Shown here: positions 13,601 through 25,667 of the stretch, one piece after another
Numbering within the stretch: the first letter of the stretch is position 1
How the letters are laid out: each line of letters begins with the position of its first letter
Assembly: GCA_948470475.1 (NCBI GenBank)
Contig: OX419337.1
Location: 1,893,141-1,957,140 of the forward strand
Origin: Galaxea fascicularis
Taxonomy: Eukaryota > Cnidaria > Anthozoa > Scleractinia > Euphylliidae
Reading direction: 5' to 3'
Length of the DNA stretch: 64,000 nucleotides
Position numbers and translations under genes: made by a program
Notes under the pieces: generated by a model
The model's database searches: none
Seen by the model: the letters and a program-made list of their open reading frames with translations, nothing else
What the model was told of the DNA's origin: nothing

Positions 13601-16600
13601 CCGTAGGTGTGACTTGAACATCGTGTTGTGTTACTTGATGTATCACGAGTGACTGAACTCAGCTGTTCTCTGGGCGTGAATGATGTATATGCGTCTGGGC
13701 ATCGCATATTTTCAATATGGACGTTTTACAGGCTAGATCTTAGGCACAAACTAAAAGCATGTATTTTAATAAATCATCCAGCGCGTGGAAACATTCATAC
13801 ACTATAATAATAACGACGGAAAACACTGCGAAAGTGGGCTGAGAACGCAAAAATCAGGAGGAAAGAACTCGCGAGGTCTTCAAGTGAACGTGAGTTCGCG
13901 CCGCGTGTTTGAGAGGTGAAATCAGTCAGGCTCAAACAAGAGGTTCACAAGCACGAAATAGCAAGAGTTGCTTATCAAAAATAAGTCCAAATAGATTATC
14001 GTAAAACCCCGACTGTTGTTTGGACGGATTACCTGCTGAATTGGCTGAAGCGTTCCGCTTCATGCTGTGAAGCAGTGCTGCTTAATTCTCTGTGAACATG
14101 TAAATTTGGTTGTTCTCATAAAAGTTCAAAAATAGAACAAGATACAAAGTTGCTGGGAGTTAAGCCCGCCGCACACTTGAGGAAAGAGCTGAGCAAAATT
14201 CCTCGCGAGGCAGTTAGCTCGGCCGTTTCCTCACGTGTGCGGCAAATTTGCGGTGAGAAATTCGCCTCGCGAGGCGATATTTTCCTCATCGCCTCGAGAG
14301 GCGAATTTCTCACCGCAAATTTGCCGCACACGTGAGGAAACGGCTGAGCTAACTGCCTCGCGAGGAATTTTGCTCAGCTCTTTCCTCAAGTGTGCGGCGG
14401 GCTTTAACAACGCTTGTATTTAATTCAGCGAACACAAACATCAAGGGTTAATAATGCAACAGACAGATGTCTGATTCCTTGAGTGTATTTATGGTCACTT
14501 ATCGGTATCAATAACTTCCAAGCACCTCTTGGACAAACAAACACTTTTCCGGTGGATGTCGGTCTAAACCAAGATCAATTGTGAACATTGGGCTAAAAAT
14601 AAAACAGTTTTTAAAGTGTAGAGCTGGTCAAAGAGCTTTATATATAGGTGTGTTTAAATAAATTCGCAAGCTCAATTCTACGGTAAGACAGTATTACATC
14701 AGTTGTACTCATCTTCACAAGGGCTCAGGTTGGAAACTAACGGTTTGGAGCTGTGTTCTGCTCCGTAACGGATAACTTCTTTATCCCTCGACTGCATTCA
14801 ATCGACGCGGGCCATAAACTCGGTCGTTGAGTGCTTAAACTTTGAATTGCCAGTTGCAGAAGGATATTGAATTTAAAGAGGGAACCTGATGTCTGTGATG
14901 GCACTGCAAGCAGCTGCCACGAAACAGTTAATCTTTCACTGACCTGTTTACCCTGTTCATACTTCTGTGCTGTGCCGACCAGCTGTTTTTACCGGCGTTA
15001 CAATATTCTTTGTATATGTAATAAGATTGTTTACGGTTGTTGAGTAATTTATCTAACCCGTATGTGTAACATGGAACCATTTTGGTTTTATTTTCACCTC
15101 GTCTTTGCGGCCCCCGAATGCGACCAGTGGCCCAACGACAGGCATACTTATTACAATTCATTACTAAGCTGTTCGATAAGCGCTGCACCTTTAAAGTTGC
15201 TTTACGTATTGATACAGTGTGGGATTTTTACTTACTTGTAGACTGTGCCTGTATTGTTACTAACGAAAACGCGCAAACAGCTGTCAAAATCACCAGGACA
15301 GGAACGCGTTCCGCAGCCATGCTTGTTATCTCCTACCTTGATCGACGTCGCCCTGATAACACCAGAGCAAAAGTGTTGTTTGCGAGCAATGAAAGTATCT
15401 TTTATTGTCTTGATCCGTGTCACATTAACTGAGTCCTTGTAACTTAATTCCTTAGAATTCCTTAGGATAACTGTCTTGTGGCTCCAAGGATTTGTTTTCT
15501 TTCCTCGGCTTTTTTGATAATTAACTCGAACGCCCTGTTGTTGGTGTTGTTTTCAAGCGACAGTTTTGTCGGCGGTTGTTTGAACCATTTTTTATTTCTA
15601 TTTTATTTCAATTATTTCTAACTTTTTTTTCCTCGCCTTGTCCCCCCTCCCTCCCTCCCCCCCCCCCATCCCCCCAAAAATGCCGGGTATGTGTGAGAGA
15701 GACCCCAAGGTTATGAGAATTAGACAATTCATATCAACAAACGGCGTAAAGAGGAAAGGCCCGAGGTTGGATGGCCCGTGAACGTAGAAAACACAATTGT
15801 GCGTACGATTGTCTCGTCGAAGGACAAAAATCGTTTGACACCCGATGCCACAACAACATTTCCGTAGAGCGAGCCTCCCTGCTCGCTCGGATAGATTGTT
15901 TTTTGACTGTCATAAGAAGGCCTCAAAGCTACTGGATTTACTGACCTTTAGACTGGTAAAAATAACATGAAAACCACTACCAGGCAGTAAAATAATACAC
16001 ATGGATTAGGATTTATCTGCCACATACTCAAGTCTCATAGGAAGCCTTTAGTAGGATAGAAAAACAAAGTTTTCACATTTTACAGACATTGAAATGGTTC
16101 TTCGTCTTTCGGGTTCTGACGATAGAAATTCTAAACATCTTTCTACGCATACGAACTTTTCTCGTTTTTTCTTGCTTTTGGGAATGACATGGGGCAATGC
16201 CTAGTTTGGTGCCCTTATGACCTTATGTTTTCTACATAATGGGGAAATAACAGGAGCGCAAGCGGATACATTGGAGCTAAGTTTTCTGTAGAGTTCTGAC
16301 GACAGTCGTATATAAGCGACCTCGATGAAGCGTGTGTTCACCTCTGTATTCTACCTCCCCTGGTAGGGTTTTTTTAGACCTCCAGTATTGTGATTGTCTT
16401 AACAGTGATAAAGCAATCAGAATCTTGTGTTAGCGTCAGGAAGGGGGGCCTTGCAAGGGTAGGGTAGGGAACTAACCTGGTGTTTGCGCGGAAAGAATTG
16501 AGCGCGGGGAAACGGGAACTCGGAAAGTTACTGTTTGCATTAGTATTACGATTTTGTGTACGTTTTGCTTACGTATTCTTAGTAACTTTATCGGTTGTTT

Positions 16601-19600
16601 TTCTGTAACGTTTATAAAAATGCCTGTGGTTGGGATAAGCAACCGCCCAAAGTCTCGGTGTCCATAACGGAAAAAATTATTATTCTGACTAAAAAAAGCA
16701 TTTAATTCGTTGAACAGTTGAATCACAATGTATTAAACAAGTGTACGCTGGGCTTTATAGTACAAATTGTTTTGTTCACACTGATTAATTTGTCACTTTA
16801 CAGTCGGTCGAAGAACCTTGTAACCTGAATTTGTGATTGAAGATAATTTAACATTTCTAAAGAACATGAATTTTTTTTTTAAAAACCCAGCCCTTCTAAT
16901 AAGACCCCAGCCCAGAAGGACCGAAAAAACGAGCCCCCTGGAGGTTAAATAGAGGAAATACGGTATTTGTCGTTTAATGGTTTCGTGAACGTCTTAAGCT
17001 ATTTTAAAAGTACTTACAAAGCATCTTTACAAGTTTGGGCTTTTGTACGCGACCAATCAGAATTGAATAATTGTGTTAAATATACTGTAATGAGAATAAT
17101 TATTTTTTCCTCTCATCCACAGACGGTGGTGATTATGCTGGAATTCATGTCAAATGTACCCCGAATTACATGCAACTTATGCTGGAGACAGTGCACTACG
17201 AGAAAATTGACCCAACTTCGATGCATCTCACAGACAGCAACTGTAAAACCAGCTTTTACAACGATACAGTCATGGTCATACGCGCACCACTTGGAGGCTG
17301 TGGGACTAAGTCAGCTGCACGAGGAATTTTGATATCATTTTCCAATGAAGTGTATGCGGAATTGAAAGGGTCCTCTTCAATTGCTCGTGAACCAGCGTAT
17401 CAGTTTCGACTTCGTTGTTCGTACTACACCACAGCTAAAATATCGTTGCACTCGTTCAAACCAGAGACCAAAATCATTATTGATCCGCCTGTAGGTAAGT
17501 CCGAAGCAATGTAGAAATGCACTTTGCTCGTAAACAGGCCCCGCGCAACGAGAAGATGGAACTTTTCTGATAGCAGTTTGGGTCTTGAAGACTTACGTTC
17601 ATGAAACCTAACATAGTTCCAGCCAAATTTAAGTGACAGAAAATGTCAGGAAGTTATTATTTTTCTTCGCAGTTACGAACTATTGATCGCAAAAAAAAAA
17701 AAAAAAAAAAAAAATTTGGAAGGCCGCAATCGCTCCGGACAGAACTGTGTTTTGTCAAGATAATCAGAGGGATCATGGACAATCTAAAGCAGTTAGATTC
17801 TAGAAAAAATTGAAATGGCTTTCAGACGATCGCCTCACGTTTTTACATGTATATCAAAAGAATCTAACTTCGTCCTGGTGTTCGCTTTCTGGGTTCCCCG
17901 TTCTTTTGTCTCTGCTGGGTTTATTCACACTGACTGGTAAAATCTCTGTCCAAGTCTAGTCCCAAACCTGGAAACGAAAATTTGGTCTTGTCAACTGATA
18001 ATGCAAAATTGGTCACCGTAAAGGGATTCAAAAAGCTTATGTTTCGAACTTTAGCCTTCGTCGAGCAAAACTGACTGACGATTCTTTTATCACAAATATC
18101 GTTTTAACGTGTCGTGCCGATTTTCCCTTCTGACGATCAGTGGAATCTGTGAGCTGTCGAGTCGCTTCCACTTCGTTTTCAGTCGTAAATCATTTGATAC
18201 GTCCCCAAACATTTCTTGGAGTGATTACTGAATAAGTGCGAAAGAGCTCGGACGTCTAGCACGGCCGTCATTTCAGAATCTATTTCCGTATTTAACTTTA
18301 CTCTTTTGTGGTAGGACTTGGAACGTTCGAGTTTGAAACCAGCATGTTCCAGACTGACAAGTATATCAACAGATACACACAGTTCCCAGTTAAAGTGCAC
18401 ATTGGTGAAAATATCTACCTGCAGGTGCGCGTGCAAACTAACGCAACCGGGCTATCACTACTCCTTGATAACTGCCGCGCCACGCCTTCACCTGATCCCA
18501 ATGATACACAGTCGCACTCGCTCATCAAAGACGGGTGAGTATCATATCTTAATTCAGTGATACACAGACGGGCCCTGGTCCTTGGGTTTGTGGGGTGCAG
18601 GATTTTTTGCCCGGGCAACCGAGCATAGAAATGCAGTTGGTGCAGAAAATTTCATTGCTCGTAATGCGCATGGCTAAAAGAAGTGTGTCCGACTTCCTTG
18701 TTCTGACGAATACAAGCGAACTGTCAGCGAAGGGACACGTAGCTGTGCCGAGGTTTCTCCAGGGAACAACTTGATTATTTGTTACGGTATTAGATCAAAT
18801 AAAAGATGCTGAATTTACCATCTCTTTTCTTACAACTTTAAATCGTTACAATAACAACACATCACTTTCTTTAGTGTATGCAGGAACCAATCACTAGGAG
18901 CGTACAACTGCCTTATATTCCTGTCACGACGTTTTCACAGACCGATTTATTTTTAGATTGGATTTGCCCATTCTCTCGTGCAAAACTTTTCCTCGACCTT
19001 TCTTTTGTTCTAAAGTTTCTCTGCGAAGCTAAGAAACTTTAGAACAAAAGAAAGGTGATGATGATACGGTATCACGTGTACCGGAACTGCCTTTTTGCAC
19101 GAGAAAGATAGTCTAAAAATAAATCGCTCAGTAAAAATGCCGTGAGATAGGCTTGTATGCTTACATCTCACGCATTTTGCCCAGTTTGACTCTTGTTTAA
19201 ATGATTAACAGAAGCGGTTTTTCAACGCTGCTGAGAATTTAGGGGTTGACTTCCGTGTACGCTTTTAAACTAATGTCAGCATATATATTCTCAATACTGT
19301 TTTTCATACATTTTTCTATGGTAATGATGAGGAGAATTTGTTAAACAAACCAAAACTTTGTTACTTCTTGATCACTTCTTTTTTTGGTTGAGCAATGTTA
19401 CCGTAAAGAGAAAATACACATTGGTCATTTTTTGGGGTTAACAGCTTAACATAACTCAACGCTCACTTGTCGTTTGTAGTTGTCCCGTTGATCAGTTCCT
19501 GAACTACAAGAATTCAGATTTCGCATTTCAGCGGTTCAGTTTCCAAGCGTTTCAAATTGAAAATGCCCAAGTGATGTACCTACACTGTGATGTATACGTG

Positions 19601-20285
19601 TGTGCCAAAGACACCAACTCATCGCGCTGTTCGGAAGGTTGTACACAGAACTCAGGCGGAAGCAGGAGACGACGAGATGATACGATTCAGTCTGAAAAGG
19701 AGCAGAAAGGAGTCACCTCTTTGGGTCCCGTGAAGATCGTGTTGGACAGGCGTGAACCTCCTGATGGTAAGAGTAGTAATCACTTTATTGTGCAACTAAG
19801 GAGCTATCGCTTACACACATTGTCTTCTCGTAGTCTTAGTGCTCGCCTTAATAAGGAAGACAGGCTCTTTTGTATGAGATAAGACGTCTGGGCGAAGAAT
19901 TCCTTGCTAATGACGTATTTTAACCCGGGAAGCCGGCACTGGTTGCTGATTGGTTAAATCTTGCCATGTTAGACGGCAATATCTGTTTGCTATACAATCA
20001 GAAATGGAGGCAGCATTCAGAAAGCGAACTAAATACAGAGGTGAAGAGGTTGGTTTACTCAGTAATGGATGACTCGAATGATGATTAGATGAGTGAACTT
20101 AAGGAAGCTTGAGAATTGTGGTCTCTCTTCTGTCCATTGTATTGTAAGTGCACTTTTTAGTTCTCTGAACTTTACTCTTTCTTTTTGTTTCAGCTGGAGA
20201 GATTCGCTCCCATTCAACTCTCGTCATTTTTGAGAAGTCAGCGGTCATTATGACCTTCGCCTTGGCTTGTCTTCTGTTGATGTAG
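10667..20285 (+). CDS. Zona pellucida (ZP) domain membrane protein, complete, five exons
   Basis: Coding exons are 10667-10751, 17123-17494, 18315-18534, 19480-19766 and 20194-20285; all junctions are GT-AG and phases join without a break, giving 351 residues. Residues 1-26 form a signal peptide (core AWIFVALLSIVTA). ZP-N carries cysteines 40, 69, 88 and 127, the last in the typical RLRCSYY context. ZP-C carries cysteines 206, 227, 262, 267, 276 and 280, so all ten expected ZP cysteines are present. A basic site RRRR at 288-291 fits furin-type processing, and GPVKIVLD at 308-315 fits the hydrophobic patch that blocks premature polymerisation. The C-terminus (about 337-351) is a short hydrophobic segment with almost no tail, either a transmembrane anchor or a GPI signal. 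N-glycosylation motifs occur at N75, N195, N215 and N272. ZP proteins polymerise extracellularly into filaments or matrices. No other domain is fused to it. The particular role here is unknown. Confidence 0.9.
14160..14407. mobile_element. Near-perfect 250-bp palindromic MITE in ZP intron 1
   Basis: The sequence from AGCCCGCCGCACACTTGAGG at 14163 reads almost base for base as its own reverse complement back to position 14403, with the centre near 14283. It is GC-rich and full of CTCGCGAGGC blocks, unlike the AT-rich intron around it. The ends are flanked by TTA on each side (or TTAA if one extra T is allowed), which would fit a PIF/Harbinger-type or piggyBac-type target duplication. It codes for nothing of its own; the reading frames across it are mirror images of one another. 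Confidence 0.8.
18881..19160. mobile_element. MITE/foldback copy A in ZP intron 3
   Basis: It begins CAGGAACCAATCACTAGGAG and holds an internal hairpin with arms CCTTTCTTTTGTTCTAAAG and its reverse complement around 18995-19055. The outer arms contain CAGACCGATTTATTTTTAGA and a diverged reverse complement near 19110-19130. It matches copy B at 22003-22364 over most of its length but has lost the outermost right terminal repeat. Confidence 0.75.
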
Positions 20286-20810
20286 CCAAACAATTACAGT
20301 GATACAGCATAATAACGTGACAGCTAATCATGGAACAGTTTTCATCGTTCAATAGTGGACAAACTTATTGAAAGCAGCGTTTGAGAAGGTATGCAAAATA
20401 CCTCGCTGTCTACATACAGAGGCACTGTGAACCGTATTAGCGTGGTCAATTATTAGCAAATACATTTTGCATCGTAAGGATGTGCATAATCCAATCCTTT
20501 ATAGCTTTTAAATCTACGTAGGGTATACTAGGTTTGAATTTTGATTGTGTTAACTACCGCCACGCAACGCCAGATTAAGAAAGATTATTATTATCAGCGC
20601 ATACCAAGCCAAGCTTCGCACGTTATAGATCTGACCCCAGGTTTTCAGAGTAAACAGTAGGTCATTATCGAGCGGGTAAAAATGTATTAACGGTGATTGC
20701 AGTACATTTTATCCTGCGGATAACGACTTGCCCGCGGGAAAACGTTTGACCAACTGGGACCAGAACTTTTGGATACGGACTTCAACAGAACCGTATTTTA
20801 ATAAGGACTG

Positions 20811-20816
20811 AATAAA
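20811..20816 (+). promoter_or_regulatory. Candidate polyadenylation signal of the ZP gene
   Basis: AATAAA occurs 526 bases after the ZP stop codon in the same orientation, a plausible 3'UTR length. There is no transcript evidence, and AT-rich sequence gives such hexamers by chance. Confidence 0.35.
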
Positions 20817-22002
20817 AGTTCTGAGCCTTTGAAAGCTTCTTTGGTCTTTGAAACTCGGGATCAGTTAGTCAGCGAGGAACGAAATCAGTGAATAGTACTT
20901 GAATGAGTTTCTTGGCATATAACTTCGCGATAATGTGCAATTGCAGCATATTCAAGGCGGAAAAACTGGCATTGTTGTCACTTGGTTATTCTTTCCAGTC
21001 TAGTTGAGTAGCAATTGTTGGCCATTCATTTTAAGCAATGAATCGCCCATTTACGCGCGGTCTTTGTGGCCTTTTTAGCACAAATATACATTTATATATA
21101 AAAGAAAAGCTCTGAATGTGTTGAATAGATTGTATTCATGAAAATGGGGTCAGATTTTATCAGATAGAATAGCTCTAGGAAAATCAAGCTTTGACCCTTT
21201 TAAGAATCACGGTAAAGTAAGTTCGTGATTAGCTAAGTCAATGTTATTGCCATGATTACTAATGAACAGAAGTTCGTGATGTAAGCATTTAATACTACGA
21301 GTCGTAAAACCAAAGCAGTTATTCTGACCAATCACAAGAGACGAAGTTCTCAGTGAACCAAATGCAACCGGCGCTAAGCGCGGGAAAATGCGCGCGAGCA
21401 ACGAGCGGTTGGTTTGGCTTCTCATTGGTTGAGAAAGTGGCGCGAGTTTTTTTTTTCAACCAATCACAGAGCGAAGTAAATCAAAAGGAAACGCGAATAA
21501 CGTTCGACATTCAATTGCTGCCTACTCTGGTATTAGTCAGTGACAACTAGTTATTTAGAGCTAGGTGCACATAGATTTTTATGAATTTAAGATATGAGTT
21601 AGGCAAGAATTTTTTTGATTTGCTGTTTTACAAACATATTTACGTTTGTAACCTTAAACGTAACTCGAAACCCAATTGTCATACACACTGTACTTAAACA
21701 GAACTTGTTCATTTTGCGGATTTTGTAAGCACATTTTTAGTAAGCGCTAGAGTTAACAGGGTCCTTTACTCTGTCAAATTGTTTCCTCAGGTTTTGTATA
21801 TGTTCGTTAAGATGACCGCGGACAGAATATTGATCATGAGCCAAACGAAGCCAGCAAAAAAAATTATCCTGACCTTCATACCTTTTTAACAGTGCTTCAG
21901 ATGATTTTGAATGTAGCGTATTTGTTCAAGTGGCAAAAATTTGGTAGCGAAGTTGACGCTGTAGCGGTAAATTGTTTTATTACCGTTTTGATCAGATGGG
22001 GG

Positions 22003-22364
22003 CAGGAGCCCATCACTAGGAGGGTACAACTGCCCTATATTCCTGTCACGGCGTTTTCACAGACCGATTTATTTTTAGATTGAATTTGCCGCGAATATGG
22101 GACTCCCATAGGAGCCTCAAAGACCAATTACAATAATCCACTATCCCCATTCTGCCGTGCGGAACTTTTCCTCGACCTTTCTTTTGTTCTAAAGTTCAAA
22201 GCTGAGAAACTTTAGAACAAAAGAAAGGTGATGATGATGTGGTATCACGTGTACCGAAACTTCCTTTTTCGTGGGAAAAGATAGTCTGAAAATAAATCGG
22301 TCTGTAAAAATAGCGTGACATAGGCTTAGTATCGGAGTTGTACGCTCCTAGTGATGGGCTCCTG
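22003..22364. mobile_element. MITE/foldback copy B, intact ends
   Basis: Terminal inverted repeats start CAGGAGCCCATCACTAGGAG on the left and end with the reverse complement CTCCTAGTGATGGGCTCCTG. The arms run about 75 bp with indels, and the centre holds a second perfect hairpin (CTTTCTTTTGTTCTAAAGTT and its complement around 22177-22229). The 362-bp length, absence of coding capacity and a second copy at 18881-19160 mark a non-autonomous DNA transposon family. Confidence 0.8.
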
Positions 22365-23199
22365 GTGGGGGTTAATAACCCAACGCCTCGTTATGCATCT
22401 TTCGCTGTGTTATTTTTTGGTTTTATTAGTGCCTTGTTTCTAATCATTCTTACGCCTCAACACAGAGAGGAAAAATCAGTAAAAAATTACAATCTATTAA
22501 TTAGGAAGCTTTCACACATTTTGTCGATTATGCATAGTCTACGTGTTGCATTCCAGTCTTCAATGCGCAGACACGGGGGGAGGTTGGTGGCGCCACATCT
22601 ACCTTGCACAGGGAGTGGACCTCCCACCCTTAAAGCTTAAAGTATTTAAAGAGGCGCAATGATGCGAGAAAGGCAAGCACCAATAACAAGAGGCCAAAGG
22701 CCCTCTTGGTATTTAAGTAATAAACTATTGTAGAAGCACGCACTCACTTGGGTGGGAATATTCACAATTAAAATACAGCGCAAAGAGCCTCAAAGACTTA
22801 ATAAAGTAAGCATTGTCTGGTAACCTGTTTTTCTGTTTTGTTGTTGAATACCGGTGCTTTCCATTTTTGCCAAGAGATGTTTAGATTTTCAGAAGCTTAC
22901 CTTCTTTCTGACGTTATTATTTGTGAGGCAACAGTTCCATTCGAACCACAACTGACTGTGTCCCCTGAAGGAGCGACTCCTCTCGCCCCCCTTGGCGTGG
23001 ATTAAACTTTGAGTCCGTGAGTTTTGAATAAAATTGCGTTATCTTTGTTGTCTTGAATATTTTCCTGGGAAATGCCTAACCTTTACCTTTTACCATAAGA
23101 GGATGATGAATGTTCCCCAAAGCGGAGGAGATGTTTAATTTCTATCAAGCCGTTTATACTAAAAAAATACTCAGCTCACCAAATTCCGTTACTGCCCCA

Positions 23200-23438
23200 G
23201 GGCCCGGTTGTTCGAAAGCCGATTAACATAATCCAGGATTAGCGGAAATTTTGGTTGCAGTTTTTGACTATTGGATGAAAGTTGTTTTCGCTGCTTTTTG
23301 TTTTTCAGGATTGACTTCCCCTAATCTAAAATTTTGCAGAATATCGGCATTGAACAACGTTTGGGGACAGAGAAATAACCCCCTTGATTAATTTTTAATC
23401 CTGGATTAGCGTTAATCGGCTTTCGAACAACCGGGCCC
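23200..23438. mobile_element. Foldback element with GGGCCCGGTTGTTCGAAAGC ends
   Basis: The left arm GGGCCCGGTTGTTCGAAAGC, then CGATTAAC and ATCCAGGATTAGCG, is repeated as reverse complement at 23395-23438. The 239-bp element has no coding capacity. Its CCGGTTGTTC(G/A)AA end motif is shared with the elements at 27603-27721 and 56319-56613, indicating a related superfamily. Confidence 0.8.
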
Positions 23439-23448
23439 CGGTATAATA

Positions 23449-23640
23449 GGGACCTTTAGATTTGAGTACGAGTACCACTTTTCAAATCCTGTTCGTGTGC
23501 TTTAGATGATCACTGGTGACACCAATCTTGTTTCTACAGTCTCAGGATCTACTGGTAAGTAACAAGGAAGAGTGAGAGTTCAGGGGAGGTGACTGGTTTG
23601 AAATTAGAAATTCGTACTCGTACTCAAATCTAAAGGTCCC
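23449..23640. mobile_element. 192-bp MITE with 27-bp perfect terminal repeats and TAATA target duplication
   Basis: The first 27 bases (GGGACCTTTAGATTTGAGTA and seven more) are exactly reverse-complemented at the right end. TAATA lies immediately outside both ends (23444-23448 and 23641-23645), a probable 5-bp target duplication. It sits only 10 bp from the preceding foldback element. Confidence 0.85.
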
Positions 23641-24153
23641 TAATATTCTAGCGTTGTTTTGAAATCTGGTGAAGCCGACAGCTCGAACATTTAGTGAGTT
23701 CTTCACTTTAGTATTTTGATTTCGATTTTGTTGCCTTCAGTCCACTTAGCTCCTACCATCCGCACACACCTTCGCTGATCTCAAATCGGCTGCAATAATT
23801 ATACCGACTCCCAACTGTAAAAATCTTCGGAAATATTCGGATCATTTCGGAAGTTCTCGCCAGTAATAACGCGATGGGAAAATCATCGGAGGTGTTCGAA
23901 AGTCCAGTTGGAGAGGTTGTTCTTTAACTCTTTCCTCCTTGTTTCAACATGGCGAAGATTTTCGTGTTTCTTAGAAGGGTGACAGTTTCTAAGGAGAAGA
24001 ACGAAAATAATGGGCGGAGGGTTAAAAATGTCAATAGCCGGACTGCGAGTACACTTTTGTTTTTATAGCGACGTCTAATTTTGAAGCTGAGGCTCGGCCT
24101 TTCTATTTTTTTCGCGATATGAGCCTGAAAACGTTCTTAAGGTGTTCTTAAAC

Positions 24154-24438
24154 GCCGATTTACACGGTACGATTTTTGCTTACGACTGTCGCATGCAACT
24201 TTTGTAGCGCGCGCTGCTTGTGCCATGCAAAAAAATCGTATACGACACTTGTCATTCAATTTACCTATACCTACGACTGTCGTATGGTTTTAAAACACGA
24301 TTCAAAATCCTACGACAAATTTTAGGTCGCGTAGGTCTGTCGTAGTGAAGTTGTAGGAGCATTCACATGGGACAACTTTGGTCTACGTTGTGTCGCATAC
24401 GCCAAGACGCGCGCGACAAATCGTAACTTGTAAATCGG
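24154..24438. mobile_element. Inverted-repeat element with GCCGATTTACA ends
   Basis: The left end GCCGATTTACACGGTACGAT pairs with a right end that reads, in reverse complement, GCCGATTTACAAGTTACGAT. The interior carries several copies of TACGACTGTCG-like sequence in both orientations. There is no coding capacity, and the element is moderately diverged. Confidence 0.65.
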
Positions 24439-25293
24439 CCCTAAAGTTACATGGTATAAACACGATGTCGCGCCAACCAACTACTGGTAAATTTAGCTTT
24501 ACGAAAAGCATTGAACATAGAGGTTCACATCGCGAATGATGGCGATGGCAATTGTGGTGGGGGGGGGCGAAATGCAGGAACCTGCGCGAAATCGCGAGGC
24601 CTGAAATATCGTGATTTCGCTCGCGCACGTGTGTATTTCGTCCGCCCCACAATCTCCATCGCCGAAATTAGACTACCCGCAGTCTTGCCGATAGCATGAA
24701 AACAACGCCAGCGAAAAGTGTCAAAAGAAATACACGTACAATGTAACTATAACTATAGAGTGTTTCACATGACGTCACGGCTGCCATGTTGGTGTTCCAA
24801 ACTAAACCTCTGGGAATTGCACTCTATTTTTATGCAAGAAGCTTATTTTGTTTCAGTAACCTAATATGGCTGAAAGTCTCATGGGTGAAAACACACTATT
24901 ACGAATGAGATTGTTGGTTACGACCTTCAATCTTTCGACTGTTTTGCGCATGGCGGTAAAGAAATATGTTTCACTGTATTACAAGACACCAGCTTTTGCT
25001 AACTGAACCTATTTTTACGGTGTTCGCTTTAAAAGAAAGAAGCAGTTGCTTCTTTATCACTAAAGGGCAAAATTATTGAACGCTGATTGGCTGAGACAAG
25101 GTATTTTTGGTAATAGAACTTTGTTTTTTTGCCCAAGACTTTTCAGTGACTCCAGTTGAAAATAAATCTCATCAAATCGATTGGCTTGTTAAATTTGATT
25201 GAAATCTGTACTTGCACTGAACGGGTTTCCCAGAAATACAACGCCAGCATGCACAGGTATTTTGCCCTTTCACTGATAAACAAGTTTCCCTGC

Positions 25294-25329
25294 TAGCAGA
25301 GGTCTCTCACGGTAAGGAGACCTCTGCTA
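25294..25329. repeat. Short perfect hairpin
   Basis: Arms TAGCAGAGGTCTC (25294-25306) and GAGACCTCTGCTA (25317-25329) flank a 10-base loop. This is probably a repeat fragment; no element boundaries are visible. Confidence 0.6.
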
Positions 25330-25399
25330 GACGGAAAATCAACAAGTAATCGCATGTTTCCTCGTAAAATTAAGGATTAATCATCACTTCAGTTTTCAG

Positions 25400-25606
25400 A
25401 AGTTGCTGACAACACGCATGATGATTAATCCTTATCGGCCCTATACGATTACCGATACAAAGAAGGAGGCGTCCACAGCCTCTCCGGGCGTGCAATCCTA
25501 TGTCACGTCACCAGTTGATAGAAGGCGTGGGAACGAGTCTGTAATTGACGAGGATGACACTTCAACACTAAATCACATTGGCCAAAGGTTATTTGCCAGC
25601 GAATAA
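25400..25606 (+). CDS. Candidate terminal coding exon, convergent with KICS2
   Basis: After a good acceptor (CTTCAGTTTTCAG, ending at 25399) an open frame of 68 codons runs to TAA at 25604-25606. It is less AT-rich than its surroundings and encodes a polar, Ser/Thr-rich segment with a basic DRRRGNES patch followed by the acidic stretch VIDEDDTSTL. I do not recognise it and found no upstream partner exon. Its stop lies 61 bases from the stop codon of KICS2 on the other strand, so the two would converge tail to tail. It could be the cytoplasmic end of an otherwise unrecognised gene, or a chance frame. Confidence 0.35.
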   Translation, partial: KLLTTRMMINPYRPYTITDTKKEASTASPGVQSYVTSPVDRRRGNESVIDEDDTSTLNHIGQRLFASE

Positions 25607-25667
25607 CTATTTTATACGGTTGTCCATCAAAATAGATTTTAAAATTATTCAGTCATTCATACCAATG

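Larger units (their letters stand above)
20286..25399. other. Region between ZP gene and KICS2, repeat-rich
   Basis: After the presumed ZP 3'UTR this stretch consists mainly of inverted-repeat elements at 22003, 23200, 23449 and 24154, and of unassigned AT-rich sequence. I found no coding exon apart from the one at its right end (25400-25606). Short GC-rich patches near 21350-21480 containing CCAATCACAGAGCG look like remnants of another repeat. Confidence 0.4.

Noticed and set aside
14116..14423. Three overlapping ORFs with near-identical peptides
   Set aside because: They are mirror translations of the 250-bp palindrome, not repeated protein domains.
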